A stretch of 64,000 bases of DNA from Maritalea mediterranea (GCF_021568695.1 NZ_JAKGTI010000001.1:1054001-1118000); one strand, 5' to 3'; positions 24,820 through 34,403 are shown, numbered from the stretch's first letter. Translations and numbers: made by a program. Notes: generated by a model from the letters alone, not told the origin.

Positions 24820-26499
24820 TCAGGCGTAATGCTTTTTCTTCGACATTTTGCCGATACCGGGATTGAATGAATTTGTCGGGTCGCAGCATTTATAATGGGC
24901 TGCCAAGTCGGGCTTGGCGGCATAGAGATGCCCCACATTATGTTCCGCCGGATATTCCGCCCCACGTTGATCCAAAAGCTCAAGCATAGCGGCTTTGAGT
25001 GCCTTGGTGTCGGCACCCTTTTTCACGACATAGTCCTGATGCAACACATGGCAGAAGAAGTGGCCATAATAGAGCTTGTGCACCAGTTGATCCTCAATGT
25101 GCTCCGGCAAGGATTCGTACCATGCCTCATCATTGCGTCTAAGTGCGATATCGAGCGGCAGAATCTCTTCCACCTCTTTGCGATGAATCGCCATATATCG
25201 CACTGCAGCGCCTGCCGCTGCGAATCGATGCAGACCTGCCAATTTGGCTTCGCGACCTGTACATTCGAAAAAGTCACCGTCGCGATCCGCAAATAGTTCG
25301 GTCAAATAGGTCGCCGCCTCTTCAACGCCCTCATCGCGCATCTTCAAGATCAAGTGGTGCCGATAGCGCTGACGGAACGCCATCATCCGCTTTGGCAGAA
25401 CACGGGGGGTGAGGCGTGCAAAAAGCTGCATCGCGCGGTCTGTCAAATTGGCTAAAAGCGGGATGTCGCGTAGACGCGAGTCGACCGCACCCTTAAGTGC
25501 AAAGAAAGCCGGTAGGCGATCGGTCCCGAGCCAATCGATCATCATCACAGTGTCTTTGCCATAACGTTCGGTCAGGTCGAAAACCTCGCGCTCCATATAT
25601 TCACCGGATACGGGCAGAGTTTGAAAATGGGTAAGAATATGCCGCCGCAATTGTGTGAGATCTTCGGTGTTGTTGGTGCCGACATAGAAGGTTTTTTCTT
25701 TTTGCGGCTTGGGATAGCTGTCCAAGCGCACTGCAAAGACAGCCAACTTGCCGGCTGAGCCAGACGCTTCGTGCAGCCGCTTCTTATCCGCATTGAAGCG
25801 GGCAGGGGTATCTGCGTCCACATCGCGCACATGGGTGGCATAGTCTGTTGCAGAGGCCTTGCGATTGCTCTCAGCGCCGCTTTGGTCATACGCACCATTT
25901 TCCAGCTGTGTGAGCATTTCTTCAGGCGTATCCCCCAGTTCTAGCCCCAAATGATTGACCAGCTGAAGCTGTCCATCGGCATCTATCTGCGCGAACAGGG
26001 ACAATTCGGTATAGGCAGGACCGCGCTCCACCAAAGAGCCACCAGAATTGTTGCACACGCCACCCACAATGGACGCACCGATACAAGAGGAGCCAATCAC
26101 CGAGTGCGGCTCGCGTCCCAAAGGAGCCAAAAGCTTTTCCAACGCAAACAAGGTGGAGCCGGGAAAACCGATCACCTGTTTGCCTTCGTCCAACACTTGG
26201 ATTTGGTCCATGCGGCGGGTGTTGATGAGCACCACATCGCGATCATAGCTGCCCGAGGGGGTGGAGCCTTCGGTAAGCCCGGTATTGGCGGCCTGCATGA
26301 TGATGATCTTGTCCGCCGCCCAACAGGCTTTGATCACCTGCCACTGCTCCTGCAGGGAACCCGGTTGCACCACGCACAACGCTTCACCCTCGCCCGAGCG
26401 AAACCCGCGGCGGAAGCGCTCAGTGGCGCGCTTGCCCGTTAAAACATGGCGCCGCCCCACAATGGCGCGCAGATCATCAATCAATGCAGTATTATTCAC
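24820..26499 (-). CDS. dld: D-lactate dehydrogenase (quinone), FAD-dependent
   Basis: A 559-aa peripheral membrane flavoenzyme oxidising D-lactate to pyruvate with electrons passed to quinone. The N-terminal FAD domain has MQAANTGLTEGSTPSGSYDR and VIGSSCIGASIVGGVCNNSG. The C-terminal Dld-specific region has SLPEHIEDQLVHKLYYGHFF and AEYPAEHNVGHLYAA, as in E. coli Dld. The start is GTG 26499, one base after the lldD stop, with AGAGG upstream; the in-frame ATG at 26523 overlaps lldD. The pair lldD-dld forms a lactate-utilisation operon for both stereoisomers. Confidence 0.92.
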   Translation of the reverse strand: MNNTALIDDLRAIVGRRHVLTGKRATERFRRGFRSGEGEALCVVQPGSLQEQWQVIKACWAADKIIIMQAANTGLTEGSTPSGSYDRDVVLINTRRMDQIQVLDEGKQVIGFPGSTLFALEKLLAPLGREPHSVIGSSCIGASIVGGVCNNSGGSLVERGPAYTELSLFAQIDADGQLQLVNHLGLELGDTPEEMLTQLENGAYDQSGAESNRKASATDYATHVRDVDADTPARFNADKKRLHEASGSAGKLAVFAVRLDSYPKPQKEKTFYVGTNNTEDLTQLRRHILTHFQTLPVSGEYMEREVFDLTERYGKDTVMMIDWLGTDRLPAFFALKGAVDSRLRDIPLLANLTDRAMQLFARLTPRVLPKRMMAFRQRYRHHLILKMRDEGVEEAATYLTELFADRDGDFFECTGREAKLAGLHRFAAAGAAVRYMAIHRKEVEEILPLDIALRRNDEAWYESLPEHIEDQLVHKLYYGHFFCHVLHQDYVVKKGADTKALKAAMLELLDQRGAEYPAEHNVGHLYAAKPDLAAHYKCCDPTNSFNPGIGKMSKKKHYA

Positions 26500-26500
26500 G

Positions 26501-27652
26501 CTAAACCTCTTTAAAGCGTACATTATCCCGGTTCAGCTCATCGACACGACTGACACCCATCAGCCGCATATCGCGTTCAATCTCCGCCCGCATCAGGCCA
26601 AGCGCCCGCTCCACACCGGGCTGTCCGGCGGCCGCCAGCGGAAACAGATATTGGCGCCCGACACCCACCGCCTTGGCCCCTAATGACAGCGCCTTGAGCA
26701 CATGCGTTCCGCGTTGGACGCCGCTGTCCATCAACACGTCGAGGCGGTCGCCCACGGCATCAACAATCTCTGCCAGCTGATCAAATGGAGTGCGCGAGCC
26801 GTCAAGCTGACGCCCACCATGGTTCGAGAGCACAATGCCGGTGCAGCCAATATCGGCCGCGCGACGGGCATCTTCCACAGTCATCACACCCTTGAGGCAG
26901 AATTGGCCATCCCAATCTTTCACCATTTTCGCCACATCATCCCAGTTCAAAGTGGGGTCGAGCATTTCAGTGAAATAGCCGCCAATCGAGCTGGCACCGC
27001 CCCCCATATCCACATGGTCTTCCAATTGTGGCAGGCGGAATTTCTCGTGGGTGACATAATTGATGCCCCACATGGGCTTGAGCATAAATTGCGTCAGGCC
27101 CGCCAGGTTTAGCCGGAAGGGTATCGAAAAGCCGGTGCGCAGATCGCGCTCGCGATTGCCGCCGGTGATGCTGTCCACGGTCAGCATCATCACGTCTACC
27201 TTGGCCTCCTTCGCCCGCTGCATCATAGCTTCGTTCAATCCACGATCGCTGTGGAAATAGAATTGATAGATTTGCGGATTTTTGTGCTTTTGTCGAAGTT
27301 CTTCCAGCGATACGGTGCCCAAAGAGGAGACACCAAACATGGTGCCATATTTCTCTGTGGCTGCGGCCACCGCGCGTTCGCCGCGATGATGAAACAAGCG
27401 CTGCAGCGCTGTGGGTGAACAATAGACCGGCATGTCGAGCTTTTGCCCCATCACCGTGACAGACATATCGATTTCCTTCACGCCCGCGAGAACAGACGGC
27501 AACAAATCGCAGCGATTAAAGGCCTGACTGTTGGCAGCTAGCGTCACCTCATCATCCGCACCGCCATCAATATAGTTGAAGATGGGGCTGGGCAAACGGC
27601 GCTTGGCCAGTTTGCGAAAGTCTTGGAAATTGTAGCAATCTTTAAGACGCAT
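26501..27652 (-). CDS. lldD: FMN-dependent alpha-hydroxy acid dehydrogenase (L-lactate type)
   Basis: A 383-aa FMN TIM-barrel enzyme oxidising an L-2-hydroxyacid, most likely L-lactate given the adjacent dld. The start at 27652 is set by AAGGAGC upstream. Family features: FNYIDGGADDEVTL, CSPTALQRLFHHRGERA, MLTVDSITGGNRERDLRTGF, and the catalytic segment VLSNHGGRQLDGSRTPFDQL containing the proton-abstracting histidine. The last motifs MDSGVQRGTHVLKALSLGA and VGVGRQYLF bind the FMN phosphate. Confidence 0.93.
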   Translation of the reverse strand: MRLKDCYNFQDFRKLAKRRLPSPIFNYIDGGADDEVTLAANSQAFNRCDLLPSVLAGVKEIDMSVTVMGQKLDMPVYCSPTALQRLFHHRGERAVAAATEKYGTMFGVSSLGTVSLEELRQKHKNPQIYQFYFHSDRGLNEAMMQRAKEAKVDVMMLTVDSITGGNRERDLRTGFSIPFRLNLAGLTQFMLKPMWGINYVTHEKFRLPQLEDHVDMGGGASSIGGYFTEMLDPTLNWDDVAKMVKDWDGQFCLKGVMTVEDARRAADIGCTGIVLSNHGGRQLDGSRTPFDQLAEIVDAVGDRLDVLMDSGVQRGTHVLKALSLGAKAVGVGRQYLFPLAAAGQPGVERALGLMRAEIERDMRLMGVSRVDELNRDNVRFKEV

Positions 27653-27830
27653 AAACTTGCTCCTTGGTCGGGCCATCCGAAAGCCGCGTGGCGATTGCAC
27701 CCAACAGGTGCAATGATGAGACCTATGTTCACTCTCTAAGCTTGCCGCATCGGTGCTCGGCGATCAAACCTATATTGTCATTAGCCTTTGTGAGGGTTCT
27801 GTCAAAGCCCAACAAACGCCCGGTCGGTCC

Positions 27831-27847
27831 ACAATTGTCACAATTGT
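27831..27847. promoter_or_regulatory. 17-bp perfect palindrome between lldD and asparaginase genes
   Basis: ACAATTGTCACAATTGT is an exact palindrome around the central C. It lies in the 310-bp divergent gap 27653-27962, about 180 bp from lldD and 116 bp from the asparaginase gene, a position suited to a dimeric repressor. GntR/FadR-type regulators of lactate operons use sites of similar size, but no regulator gene is adjacent. I see nothing else in this gap. Confidence 0.45.
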
Positions 27848-27962
27848 CATTGCGTCGGTCGTGGTGGAGTGCCTATTGGCGGAATGGCGCATTGGTGCGC
27901 TACGCTTGGTGTGCTATTGAACCCAAAAAAGGCCGAAAGCCAAATCAGACAGGGAATAAAAT

Positions 27963-28988
27963 ATGGATCAAAAAGCCAATCCGGTACTGGTTGAGTTCAC
28001 GCGCGGCAACTGGGTGGAAAACCGTCATCGGGCCGCCTTCTGCATAGCCGACTCGAGCGGGAAAATCGTCGCCAACGCAGGCGACATAGAGCATCCTATC
28101 TATCCACGCTCAGCGATTAAATCGCTGCAAGCATTGGCGCTGTTTGAAAGCGGTGCAGTGGAAAAGTTTGGTCTCGACGATCGCGACTTGGCCTTGGCGT
28201 GCGCCTCGCACAAGGGTGAATCCGTACATGTAGAGGGTGTGACGCGCTTTCTCGATAAAATTGGCATGACGGTGGATGATTTGGAATGCGGTGCCCATGT
28301 GCCTTCAGATAAGGTCGCACGCAACAATATGCGCAAAAACGGAGAGGAGCCAAGCGCCCTCCATAATAATTGTTCGGGCAAGCACACGGGCATGTTGGCG
28401 GTGGCGAAAGCTCTGGGCGAAGACCCTAAAGGATATATCGAACAGGGCCATCCGGTGCAAAAGCTGGTGCGCACCTGTGTCGAAAAAACTGTGGGTGCGA
28501 GCATGAGCGCAGACCGGTGTGGACGTGACGGATGTTCAATCCCTACTTGGGCTTCACCTTTACGCGGATTCGCCACTGGATTTGCCAAGCTGAGTGACCC
28601 ACACTCTGATTTGCCAGAGCTTTATAAAAAGGCCGGTCAGCAGCTTTTTGATGCCTGTGCGCAAAATGCCATGCTGGTAGCGGGCACCGACCGGATTGAC
28701 ACCGATGCCATGACCGCCTTCAAAGGCAAATTAATGATGAAAGTTGGCGCCGACGGCGTTTTTTGTGGTGCCTTGCGCGACAGCCACCTCGGCTTTGCGT
28801 TAAAAGTTGATGATGGCTCGGTGCCGGCAGCGGAGGCGATTGTGGCTGGCTTGGTGGAAAAGCTGGCAGAGGTCTCAGAGGAGCAAAAGACGCTATTGGC
28901 CAAATGGTCCCACAAACCGACGAAAAACTGGCGTGGCTTTGAGGTGGGGACAGCGCATCTGAGTGGCGAGTTCGCCTCCTTCTTTTAG
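27963..28988 (+). CDS. L-asparaginase, R. etli AnsA / type II thermolabile family
   Basis: A 341-aa predicted asparaginase of the asparaginase_II family (distinct from the E. coli enzymes). Recognised by PVLVEFTRGNWVENRHRAAF, the SxxK-containing YPRSAIKSLQALALFESGA, CASHKGESVHVEGV, HNNCSGKHTGMLAVAKALG and DRCGRDGCSIPTWASPL. The two conserved SxK-type motifs and the zinc-site cysteines expected for this family are present. It is divergent from the lactate operon. Confidence 0.9.
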   Translation: MDQKANPVLVEFTRGNWVENRHRAAFCIADSSGKIVANAGDIEHPIYPRSAIKSLQALALFESGAVEKFGLDDRDLALACASHKGESVHVEGVTRFLDKIGMTVDDLECGAHVPSDKVARNNMRKNGEEPSALHNNCSGKHTGMLAVAKALGEDPKGYIEQGHPVQKLVRTCVEKTVGASMSADRCGRDGCSIPTWASPLRGFATGFAKLSDPHSDLPELYKKAGQQLFDACAQNAMLVAGTDRIDTDAMTAFKGKLMMKVGADGVFCGALRDSHLGFALKVDDGSVPAAEAIVAGLVEKLAEVSEEQKTLLAKWSHKPTKNWRGFEVGTAHLSGEFASFF

Positions 28989-28997
28989 GGCGAGGTT

Positions 28998-30341
28998 TTA
29001 ATTCACCACATTGTTGGTGACATAAATATGGTCTGGCGATTCCGTTGCCAGATCATTAAAAGCAATATCCATCCACTTGCTGCCCACCATCGGCTGTTCG
29101 CACTCAAACAGTGAATTGCCGGTGATGTTGATTGGCCCATCGCCTTCCACTGCTGAGGCGGCGATACCATATTTACATTTGCGCACCAGATTGCCGCTGG
29201 CCAGCAAATTGCGATGGAAGGGGCCCCAGCCCAGTAATAGACCTGCGCCCGGCACATTCTCCACCACATTACCGGTGAGGCTGCAATCAGCCTCTGCTGC
29301 GATTCCCAACGGGATCGTGTCCGGATTGTTCGGGCTTTTTTCCCAGATGTTGCGCACAATATTGTTGGCACATACAGCCAGATAACCGCCATCATTATAG
29401 TTGGTGATCGAGATGCCGGTGGCGGCTTCATCAATCAGATTGTCGCTGATCAGAGAGCCGGAAAATCCAAATTCAGAAAAAATCGCGACTTCACCGAGAT
29501 TTTTGCAGTTGTTGCCAATAATCTGGGTGTTGCGTGTGCCATTGGCCCGCACCGCCGTGAAGGCACAATCGCGGATAATATTGTTGGCAACAATGACATT
29601 TTGCGATCGAAAAACATTGATGCCGTTACCATTTTGGCCGTTGCCACCACTGCGCCATTCAATGGCTTCAATCTGATTCTGCGCAACGATTGTGCCATCA
29701 TAACCCGGCTCGTCGCGCCAGATCAGAATGCCATTATTGCCGCAGCCTTTGATGACATTTCCACGCACCTGGGACCGCAATCCATTGTTCAAAAAGATTG
29801 CCGCGCTGCCCATCTGTTCAAACCGATTTGCATTGAGGTGAACCTGCGCATCATAGCCCAACACACCATGTTTCGCGCTGGCGAAAAAGCCGCATTCCTC
29901 AATGTTCACATTGCGCACAGATTGCATATATAAAATCGCGTTGGCGGCCAGATCTTGCGCGCCAACCAGATCGAACCGCTCAAGGCTGATATGCTGTGCG
30001 CCGACCATCGTAAAGATTGGCTTGTCGCTCATTTGAACCAGTTTTGTGGCAGCCCCTGCGCCAATGATCTGGGTATTGGACGGCAGGCCCACATTGGACA
30101 CATTGTAACTGCCCGCGGGCAAAAACAACTTTTGCTTGGCGCTATTGGCTGCATTAACAGCGGTGGTGAGCGCCTCTGCCTGATCATAAGGCGCACCGGG
30201 CGTCAGACCAAAATTGCGTCCGTCCAGCAGCGCGCCATTGACCGCATTTTGCGCCAAGAGGGGAGTGGACAAGCCAAGGCTCGCCGCCCCGCCCAAAAAC
30301 GATGCGCCACCTGCCAGCAAAAATTGTCGTCGACTGACCAT
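28998..30341 (-). CDS. TIGR03808 family TAT-exported repeat protein
   Basis: A 447-aa secreted protein. The N-terminus MVSRRQFLLAGGASFLGGAA carries a twin-arginine signal (SRRQFL) and a hydrophobic stretch, so export is folded via Tat. The body is a series of short parallel-beta-helix repeats rich in N-N-I, such as NVIKGCGNNGILIW, NVIVANNIIRDCAFTAVRAN and NLIDEAATGISITNYNDGGY. The pattern and length match TIGR03808, an alphaproteobacterial family of unknown function; a carbohydrate-related role is suggested only by the fold. Its stop is 9 bp from the convergent asparaginase stop. Confidence 0.87.
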   Translation of the reverse strand: MVSRRQFLLAGGASFLGGAASLGLSTPLLAQNAVNGALLDGRNFGLTPGAPYDQAEALTTAVNAANSAKQKLFLPAGSYNVSNVGLPSNTQIIGAGAATKLVQMSDKPIFTMVGAQHISLERFDLVGAQDLAANAILYMQSVRNVNIEECGFFASAKHGVLGYDAQVHLNANRFEQMGSAAIFLNNGLRSQVRGNVIKGCGNNGILIWRDEPGYDGTIVAQNQIEAIEWRSGGNGQNGNGINVFRSQNVIVANNIIRDCAFTAVRANGTRNTQIIGNNCKNLGEVAIFSEFGFSGSLISDNLIDEAATGISITNYNDGGYLAVCANNIVRNIWEKSPNNPDTIPLGIAAEADCSLTGNVVENVPGAGLLLGWGPFHRNLLASGNLVRKCKYGIAASAVEGDGPINITGNSLFECEQPMVGSKWMDIAFNDLATESPDHIYVTNNVVN

Positions 30342-30434
30342 ACAATCCTCCCCAAATGATCGCTCCTATTGAGCGCAATCTTTGCGACAATTGCAAGTCA
30401 TGTGTGGTGAGCTGGTTAACCTGAAGGCGGCGCT

Positions 30435-30761
30435 TTATATTTTGCGCAATTTGACCGCCGTGCCGGAGCAATTCACCATCAACATGGCCCCGCGCGCGCC
30501 AACCGTTTCATAATCAATATGAACACCAATCACCGCATCAGCCCCAATGGCGCGTGCTCGGTCGCACATTTCTTCTAGTGCTGCCTTGCGCGACTTGCTC
30601 AGCGTTTCCTCATAAGCGCCAGAACGGCCGCCAATGTAGTCGGTCACCGTCGCCATCACATCACGCACAAAATTAGCGCCCAGTATGGTCTCGCCCATCA
30701 CAATGCCCATATATTCGGTGATTTCAAACCCTTGCAGCGAGTCTGTGGTTGTCGTCAGCAT
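30435..30761 (-). CDS. YbjQ family (UPF0145) heavy-metal-binding domain protein
   Basis: A 108-aa protein matching UPF0145/YbjQ: ITEYMGIVMGETILGANFVR, TDYIGGRSGAYEETL, and AIGADAVIGVHIDYETVG. The start is taken at 30761 (MLTTTTDSL), where the conserved domain begins; a start at 30791 is possible. The family forms pentamers in solved structures, but its role is unknown. Confidence 0.88.
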   Translation of the reverse strand: MLTTTTDSLQGFEITEYMGIVMGETILGANFVRDVMATVTDYIGGRSGAYEETLSKSRKAALEEMCDRARAIGADAVIGVHIDYETVGARGAMLMVNCSGTAVKLRKI

Positions 30762-30937
30762 CTCTAGCCCCCAAATATCAATGATCGACAAATGGGGCGC
30801 GCGGCAGCGTATTTCAAGTCACGCCGGGTTTTATCCGCATCCAATGGGCATATTTGCCAAAAACAGCACACATCCTATTGAGCTTTGTTCACCCCAGCGC
30901 TTATATGAGAGTTCAACTGTGAAAAGGGCACTCTTGG

Positions 30938-32470
30938 ATGTTTGTTGACGGTAAAGTCTATTTGGGCACCAGCGCCCGCGCGGAATATCTTGATTTGAAA
31001 CTGGCCAACCGGCATGGACTTATCACCGGTGCAACCGGTACCGGCAAGACCGTCAGCTTGCAAATCATGGCCGAAGGTTTCTCGCGCGCAGGGGTGCCGG
31101 TTTTTTGTGCCGACGTAAAGGGTGATCTGTCAGGGATTGCCGTGAGCGGCGAAAGCAAAGACTTTCTTGAAGAACGCGCCCAAAATATCGGCTTTGACGA
31201 CTATGTTTATGAAGCCTTCCCCACCATTTTCTGGGATTTGTTCGGTCGCCAGGGGCACCCGATCAGGGCCACGATTTCTGATATGGGACCGCTGCTGCTC
31301 TCGCGCTTGTTGGACCTGACCGAAGTGCAGGAGGGCGTGCTCAACATCGCCTTTGCCTATGCGGACGATGAGGGGCTGTTGCTGCTCGATCTCAAGGATT
31401 TACGCGCCATCTTAGGTGAAATCGACGAGAATGACGACGTCATCTCAAAGCGCTATGGCCGCGTGTCGCGCGCGTCAATCGGCGCGATCCAGCGGTCGTT
31501 GCTGGTGCTGGAGCAACAGGGGGCGGAGCATTTTTTTGGCGAGCGCGCGCTGGATATTCGTGATTTGATGCGCACCGACAAAGATGGGCGCGGCATTGTG
31601 AGCGTGCTGGCCGCGGACGAGCTAATGCAGTCGCCGCGCCTTTACGCGACCTTCTTGCTGTGGCTCTTGTCCGAATTGTTTGAAGAACTGCCCGAAGTGG
31701 GTAATCCAGACAAGCCACATCTGGTGTTTTTCTTCGATGAAGCGCATTTGCTATTTGACGATGCGCCTGACGCCTTGATGGACAAGGTGGAGCAGGTGGT
31801 CAAGCTGGTGCGGTCCAAGGGGGTGGGCGTCTATTTTGTGACCCAGAACCCGTTAGATATTCCCGATCCCGTATTGGCGCAATTGGGCAACCGGGTGCAA
31901 CATGCGTTGCGGGCCTATACGCCACGTGAGCAGCGGGCGGTGAAAACCGCTGCCGATACGTTCCGCCCCAATCCCGACTTTGATACAGCAGAAGTGATCA
32001 CACAGCTGGGTGTGGGCGAGGCATTGGTTTCCACATTGGAAAAGAAAGGTGTGCCCTCAATGGTGGGGCAAACCATGATGCGCCCGCCATCTTCGCGTCT
32101 TGGGCCCATAACGCCTGTTGAGCGTACCCAAATCATCAAAAATAGCCCCGTCGCGGCGCTATATAGTGAAACGCTGGATCGCGATTCCGCATTTGAAGAA
32201 TTGCAACGCCGCGCTGCTGCCAAGCAGCGGGAGGAGCAATTGCAATTGGAGCGCGAAAGCCGTGATGATTTCGGCGATTTGTGGGAAACCCGCACCGGCT
32301 ATCGAGATAAATATCGTGACGACAGGCCGAAAACCAAGCGCAAGTCGCGTCGATCAACCCGTCAAACACCCACCGAAGCGGCGGCAAAAACTTTTGCCCG
32401 CACCGTGGCGCGACAGTTGGGTAACCAGCTTGTTCGTGGTATTTTGGGTTCACTGAAACGGGGACGTTAG
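30938..32470 (+). CDS. HerA-like ATPase, DUF853 family
   Basis: A 510-aa P-loop ATPase of the HerA/FtsK superclass. Walker A is GATGTGKT (31-38) in [17 protein letters not shown], preceded by a small beta domain, and Walker B is in [17 protein letters not shown]. Further conserved parts are [30 protein letters not shown] and [20 protein letters not shown]. The C-terminal 90 residues are a charged coiled region and a lysine/arginine-rich tail. This stand-alone DUF853 type is widespread in proteobacteria without a known partner nuclease; function unknown. The next gene follows at 1 bp. Confidence 0.9.
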   Translation: MFVDGKVYLGTSARAEYLDLKLANRHGLITGATGTGKTVSLQIMAEGFSRAGVPVFCADVKGDLSGIAVSGESKDFLEERAQNIGFDDYVYEAFPTIFWDLFGRQGHPIRATISDMGPLLLSRLLDLTEVQEGVLNIAFAYADDEGLLLLDLKDLRAILGEIDENDDVISKRYGRVSRASIGAIQRSLLVLEQQGAEHFFGERALDIRDLMRTDKDGRGIVSVLAADELMQSPRLYATFLLWLLSELFEELPEVGNPDKPHLVFFFDEAHLLFDDAPDALMDKVEQVVKLVRSKGVGVYFVTQNPLDIPDPVLAQLGNRVQHALRAYTPREQRAVKTAADTFRPNPDFDTAEVITQLGVGEALVSTLEKKGVPSMVGQTMMRPPSSRLGPITPVERTQIIKNSPVAALYSETLDRDSAFEELQRRAAAKQREEQLQLERESRDDFGDLWETRTGYRDKYRDDRPKTKRKSRRSTRQTPTEAAAKTFARTVARQLGNQLVRGILGSLKRGR

Positions 32471-32471
32471 A

Positions 32472-33017
32472 ATGAAGGGCACAAAGCCAATCAAAACGGC
32501 AGGTTTTCTGGTGCCAGCCGAACGGGCTGAACATCAAAAACAAATCACCACCGCCCACAAGGTTGGTGAATTCCTAGCCCAAAAAAATGTTGATCTGTGC
32601 TGCGCTATGCCGACCGGGGAAGTGGCCTCTGCCTTTGCCTCTGGTGCACTAACCAAAGGGGGGCGGGTGGTCATCTACCACCAGCAAAACACGCCAAGTG
32701 TTAAGCTGCCCGAAGGCGGCGAAATCATCGAGATTGACGGCTCCCCGATGAAGCCCGTGGCCGAATCTGTGTCGCACTTTTGGGTGTTGCCTTGTGGGGT
32801 GCGCGATTTGGGCCGCTATCTCGAAACCTGGCTGGCTTCAGCCTGCCGCCCGCTCGTGTGCTTGTCCGGTCATGATGAATTTTTGCTGTTGCGCGGTTTT
32901 GTGGAGGAAATCGTCTCAGTGGACCGGCCCGATGCCGTGGAGCGGATCATATTTGCCAAAACGGTTGAAGAAGGCTGGGACAAGATGGCGGCTCTGCTGT
33001 CCGATCGGTCCAAATAG
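32472..33017 (+). CDS. Hypothetical protein, 181 aa, possible Rossmann-type fold
   Basis: I do not recognise a named family. The pattern GEVASAFASGALTKGGRVVI followed by VKLPEGGEIIEI, FWVLPCGVRDLGRYLETWLA and LVCLSGHDEFLLLRGFVEEI alternates hydrophobic strands and glycine-rich turns, as in Rossmann-like nucleotide-binding domains of the LOG/SLOG kind; this is inference. It lies one base after the HerA-like gene with no separate promoter, so the two are almost certainly co-expressed. Confidence 0.75.
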   Translation: MKGTKPIKTAGFLVPAERAEHQKQITTAHKVGEFLAQKNVDLCCAMPTGEVASAFASGALTKGGRVVIYHQQNTPSVKLPEGGEIIEIDGSPMKPVAESVSHFWVLPCGVRDLGRYLETWLASACRPLVCLSGHDEFLLLRGFVEEIVSVDRPDAVERIIFAKTVEEGWDKMAALLSDRSK

Positions 33018-33042
33018 AGCGTGAAACGGCCTTAGTCACTGA

Positions 33043-33618
33043 TCAGTGTGGCTTGTTCGACAAGCCATTCATCCTGTCGCGATAGGCGGCAAACTCAATC
33101 ACATTGTCATGCTGTGCGCTGATATGTTCGAGCTTGCGCTCATCGATGGGCGTGGGTCGATTTTCGTTGTCGGACGCCTCATCCCGCCAATCGCGGCTGG
33201 ATGCGGCGGAAGTGGGGATGCGCACAAATTGACCATTGGCCCCCAAACGAGCGCTGACCCGCTCTTTAATATAAGCGGGCGACATCGGCTTGACGATGAT
33301 CTCGTCAATGCCGGCATTCACCACACTGGCCTGCAACTCCCGATCAATATTTTTGATCATGGTGATCGTTTGCAAAGCCTCAATTTCGATATTGGGGTTC
33401 TTGCGTAAGCTGTTCAACACATCCGGTGCTGTGCGGTCAGCCAACTGATAATCCAGAATTAACAAATCGAGGGGAGCAATGTCCGCATAGCGCAGCAGGT
33501 GGGCTGCGCTGGAGAATTCCCTGAGCCGAAGGCCAGAAATGTCGCGCAGAACCATGGACAGGATCGAGCTGAGCGCCGAATTTTGCGTAAGAATCCCAAC
33601 GACTTTCGTGTCAAACAA
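33043..33618 (-). CDS. Response regulator receiver protein
   Basis: A 191-aa protein with one CheY-like receiver domain. The phosphoacceptor is Asp56 in LLILDYQLADRTAPDVL, and the conserved lysine is Lys110 in IDEIIVKPMSP. The acidic pocket at the N-terminus is weak (LTQNSALSS replaces the usual DD/DE pair), so phosphorylation needs checking. The C-terminal 60 residues are polar and not a known DNA-binding domain. The start is TTG 33618 with a strong AGGAGGGG site. A perfect CtrA-type box lies immediately upstream. Confidence 0.82.
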   Translation of the reverse strand: MFDTKVVGILTQNSALSSILSMVLRDISGLRLREFSSAAHLLRYADIAPLDLLILDYQLADRTAPDVLNSLRKNPNIEIEALQTITMIKNIDRELQASVVNAGIDEIIVKPMSPAYIKERVSARLGANGQFVRIPTSAASSRDWRDEASDNENRPTPIDERKLEHISAQHDNVIEFAAYRDRMNGLSNKPH

Positions 33619-33634
33619 ATCACCCCTCCTATGG

Positions 33635-33649
33635 TTAAAGAAGGGTTAA
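33635..33649. promoter_or_regulatory. CtrA-type box upstream of the response regulator gene
   Basis: TTAA-AGAAGGG-TTAA is a perfect match to the TTAA-N7-TTAA CtrA consensus, 17 bases before the TTG start and just upstream of the ribosome binding site. Confidence 0.5.
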
Positions 33650-33698
33650 CATTGCTTTGGTGCGTTTGCCTAGAGATTCGTTTGGTTTTTCACAGCAC

Positions 33699-33735
33699 AA
33701 AAAAGGCCCGCCAAACGCAAAGGTTTGACAGGCCT
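33699..33735 (-). terminator. Intrinsic terminator of sodB
   Basis: On the minus strand AGGCCTGTCAAAC, a short loop and GTTTGGCGGGCCT form a long stem followed by six T. It lies 27 bases past the sodB stop. Confidence 0.8.
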
Positions 33736-33761
33736 CGATTTTTCGCAATCAGAAAAATTGC

Positions 33762-34358
33762 TTATTTTGCGGCTTCGTAAAGCTCCGCAACATATTCCCA
33801 GTTCACCAATGAATCGAAGAAGGCTTCGAGATATTTCGGGCGGGCATTGCGGTAGTCAATGTAATAGGAGTGTTCCCAAACATCACAACCCAGCAATGGG
33901 GTTTCGCCGTGAATCAACGGGTTTTCGCCATTTGGTGTTTTGGTCACGGCCAATTTGCCGTCCTTCATCACCAGCCAGGCCCAACCAGAACCAAACTGAG
34001 TCGCACCAGCATTCAAGAACGCTTCCCGGAACTCATCAACTGAGCCAAGGTCGGATTTGATTTGCGCTTCCAGATCACCAGGGATCGCGCCGCCACCATT
34101 TGGCTTCATCCATTTCCAGAAGTGAATGTGGTTATAGTGCTGTGCCGCATTGTTGAACAAGCCGGCATTTTTGCCATAGCTTTCGCGCACAACATCTTCC
34201 AGCGACTTGCCTTCAAGGCCTGAGCCTTCCAGCAATTTGCTGCCATTGGTCACATAAGCCTGGTGGTGCTTATCGTGGTGATATTCCAGCGTTTCCGCTG
34301 ACATATAAGGGTTCAACGCATCGTAGGCGTAGGGGAGTTCTGGCAGTTCAAAAGACAT
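33762..34358 (-). CDS. sodB: Superoxide dismutase (Fe/Mn family)
   Basis: Cytoplasmic SOD converting superoxide to hydrogen peroxide and oxygen; 198 aa. The start at 34358 is fixed by TTGGAGG upstream. Metal ligands are visible: the first histidine in YHHDKHHQAYV, the second in AAQHYNHIHFWKWM, then Asp and His in LLGCDVWEHSYYIDY. The motif FNNAAQHYNHIHFW leans toward the iron form, but metal choice cannot be settled by eye. A promoter and an intrinsic terminator frame it as a single-gene unit. Confidence 0.96.
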   Translation of the reverse strand: MSFELPELPYAYDALNPYMSAETLEYHHDKHHQAYVTNGSKLLEGSGLEGKSLEDVVRESYGKNAGLFNNAAQHYNHIHFWKWMKPNGGGAIPGDLEAQIKSDLGSVDEFREAFLNAGATQFGSGWAWLVMKDGKLAVTKTPNGENPLIHGETPLLGCDVWEHSYYIDYRNARPKYLEAFFDSLVNWEYVAELYEAAK

Positions 34359-34403
34359 GATTGGCCTCCAATTTATTGTCGTTTGTCTCGATATCCTCAA
34401 CTC

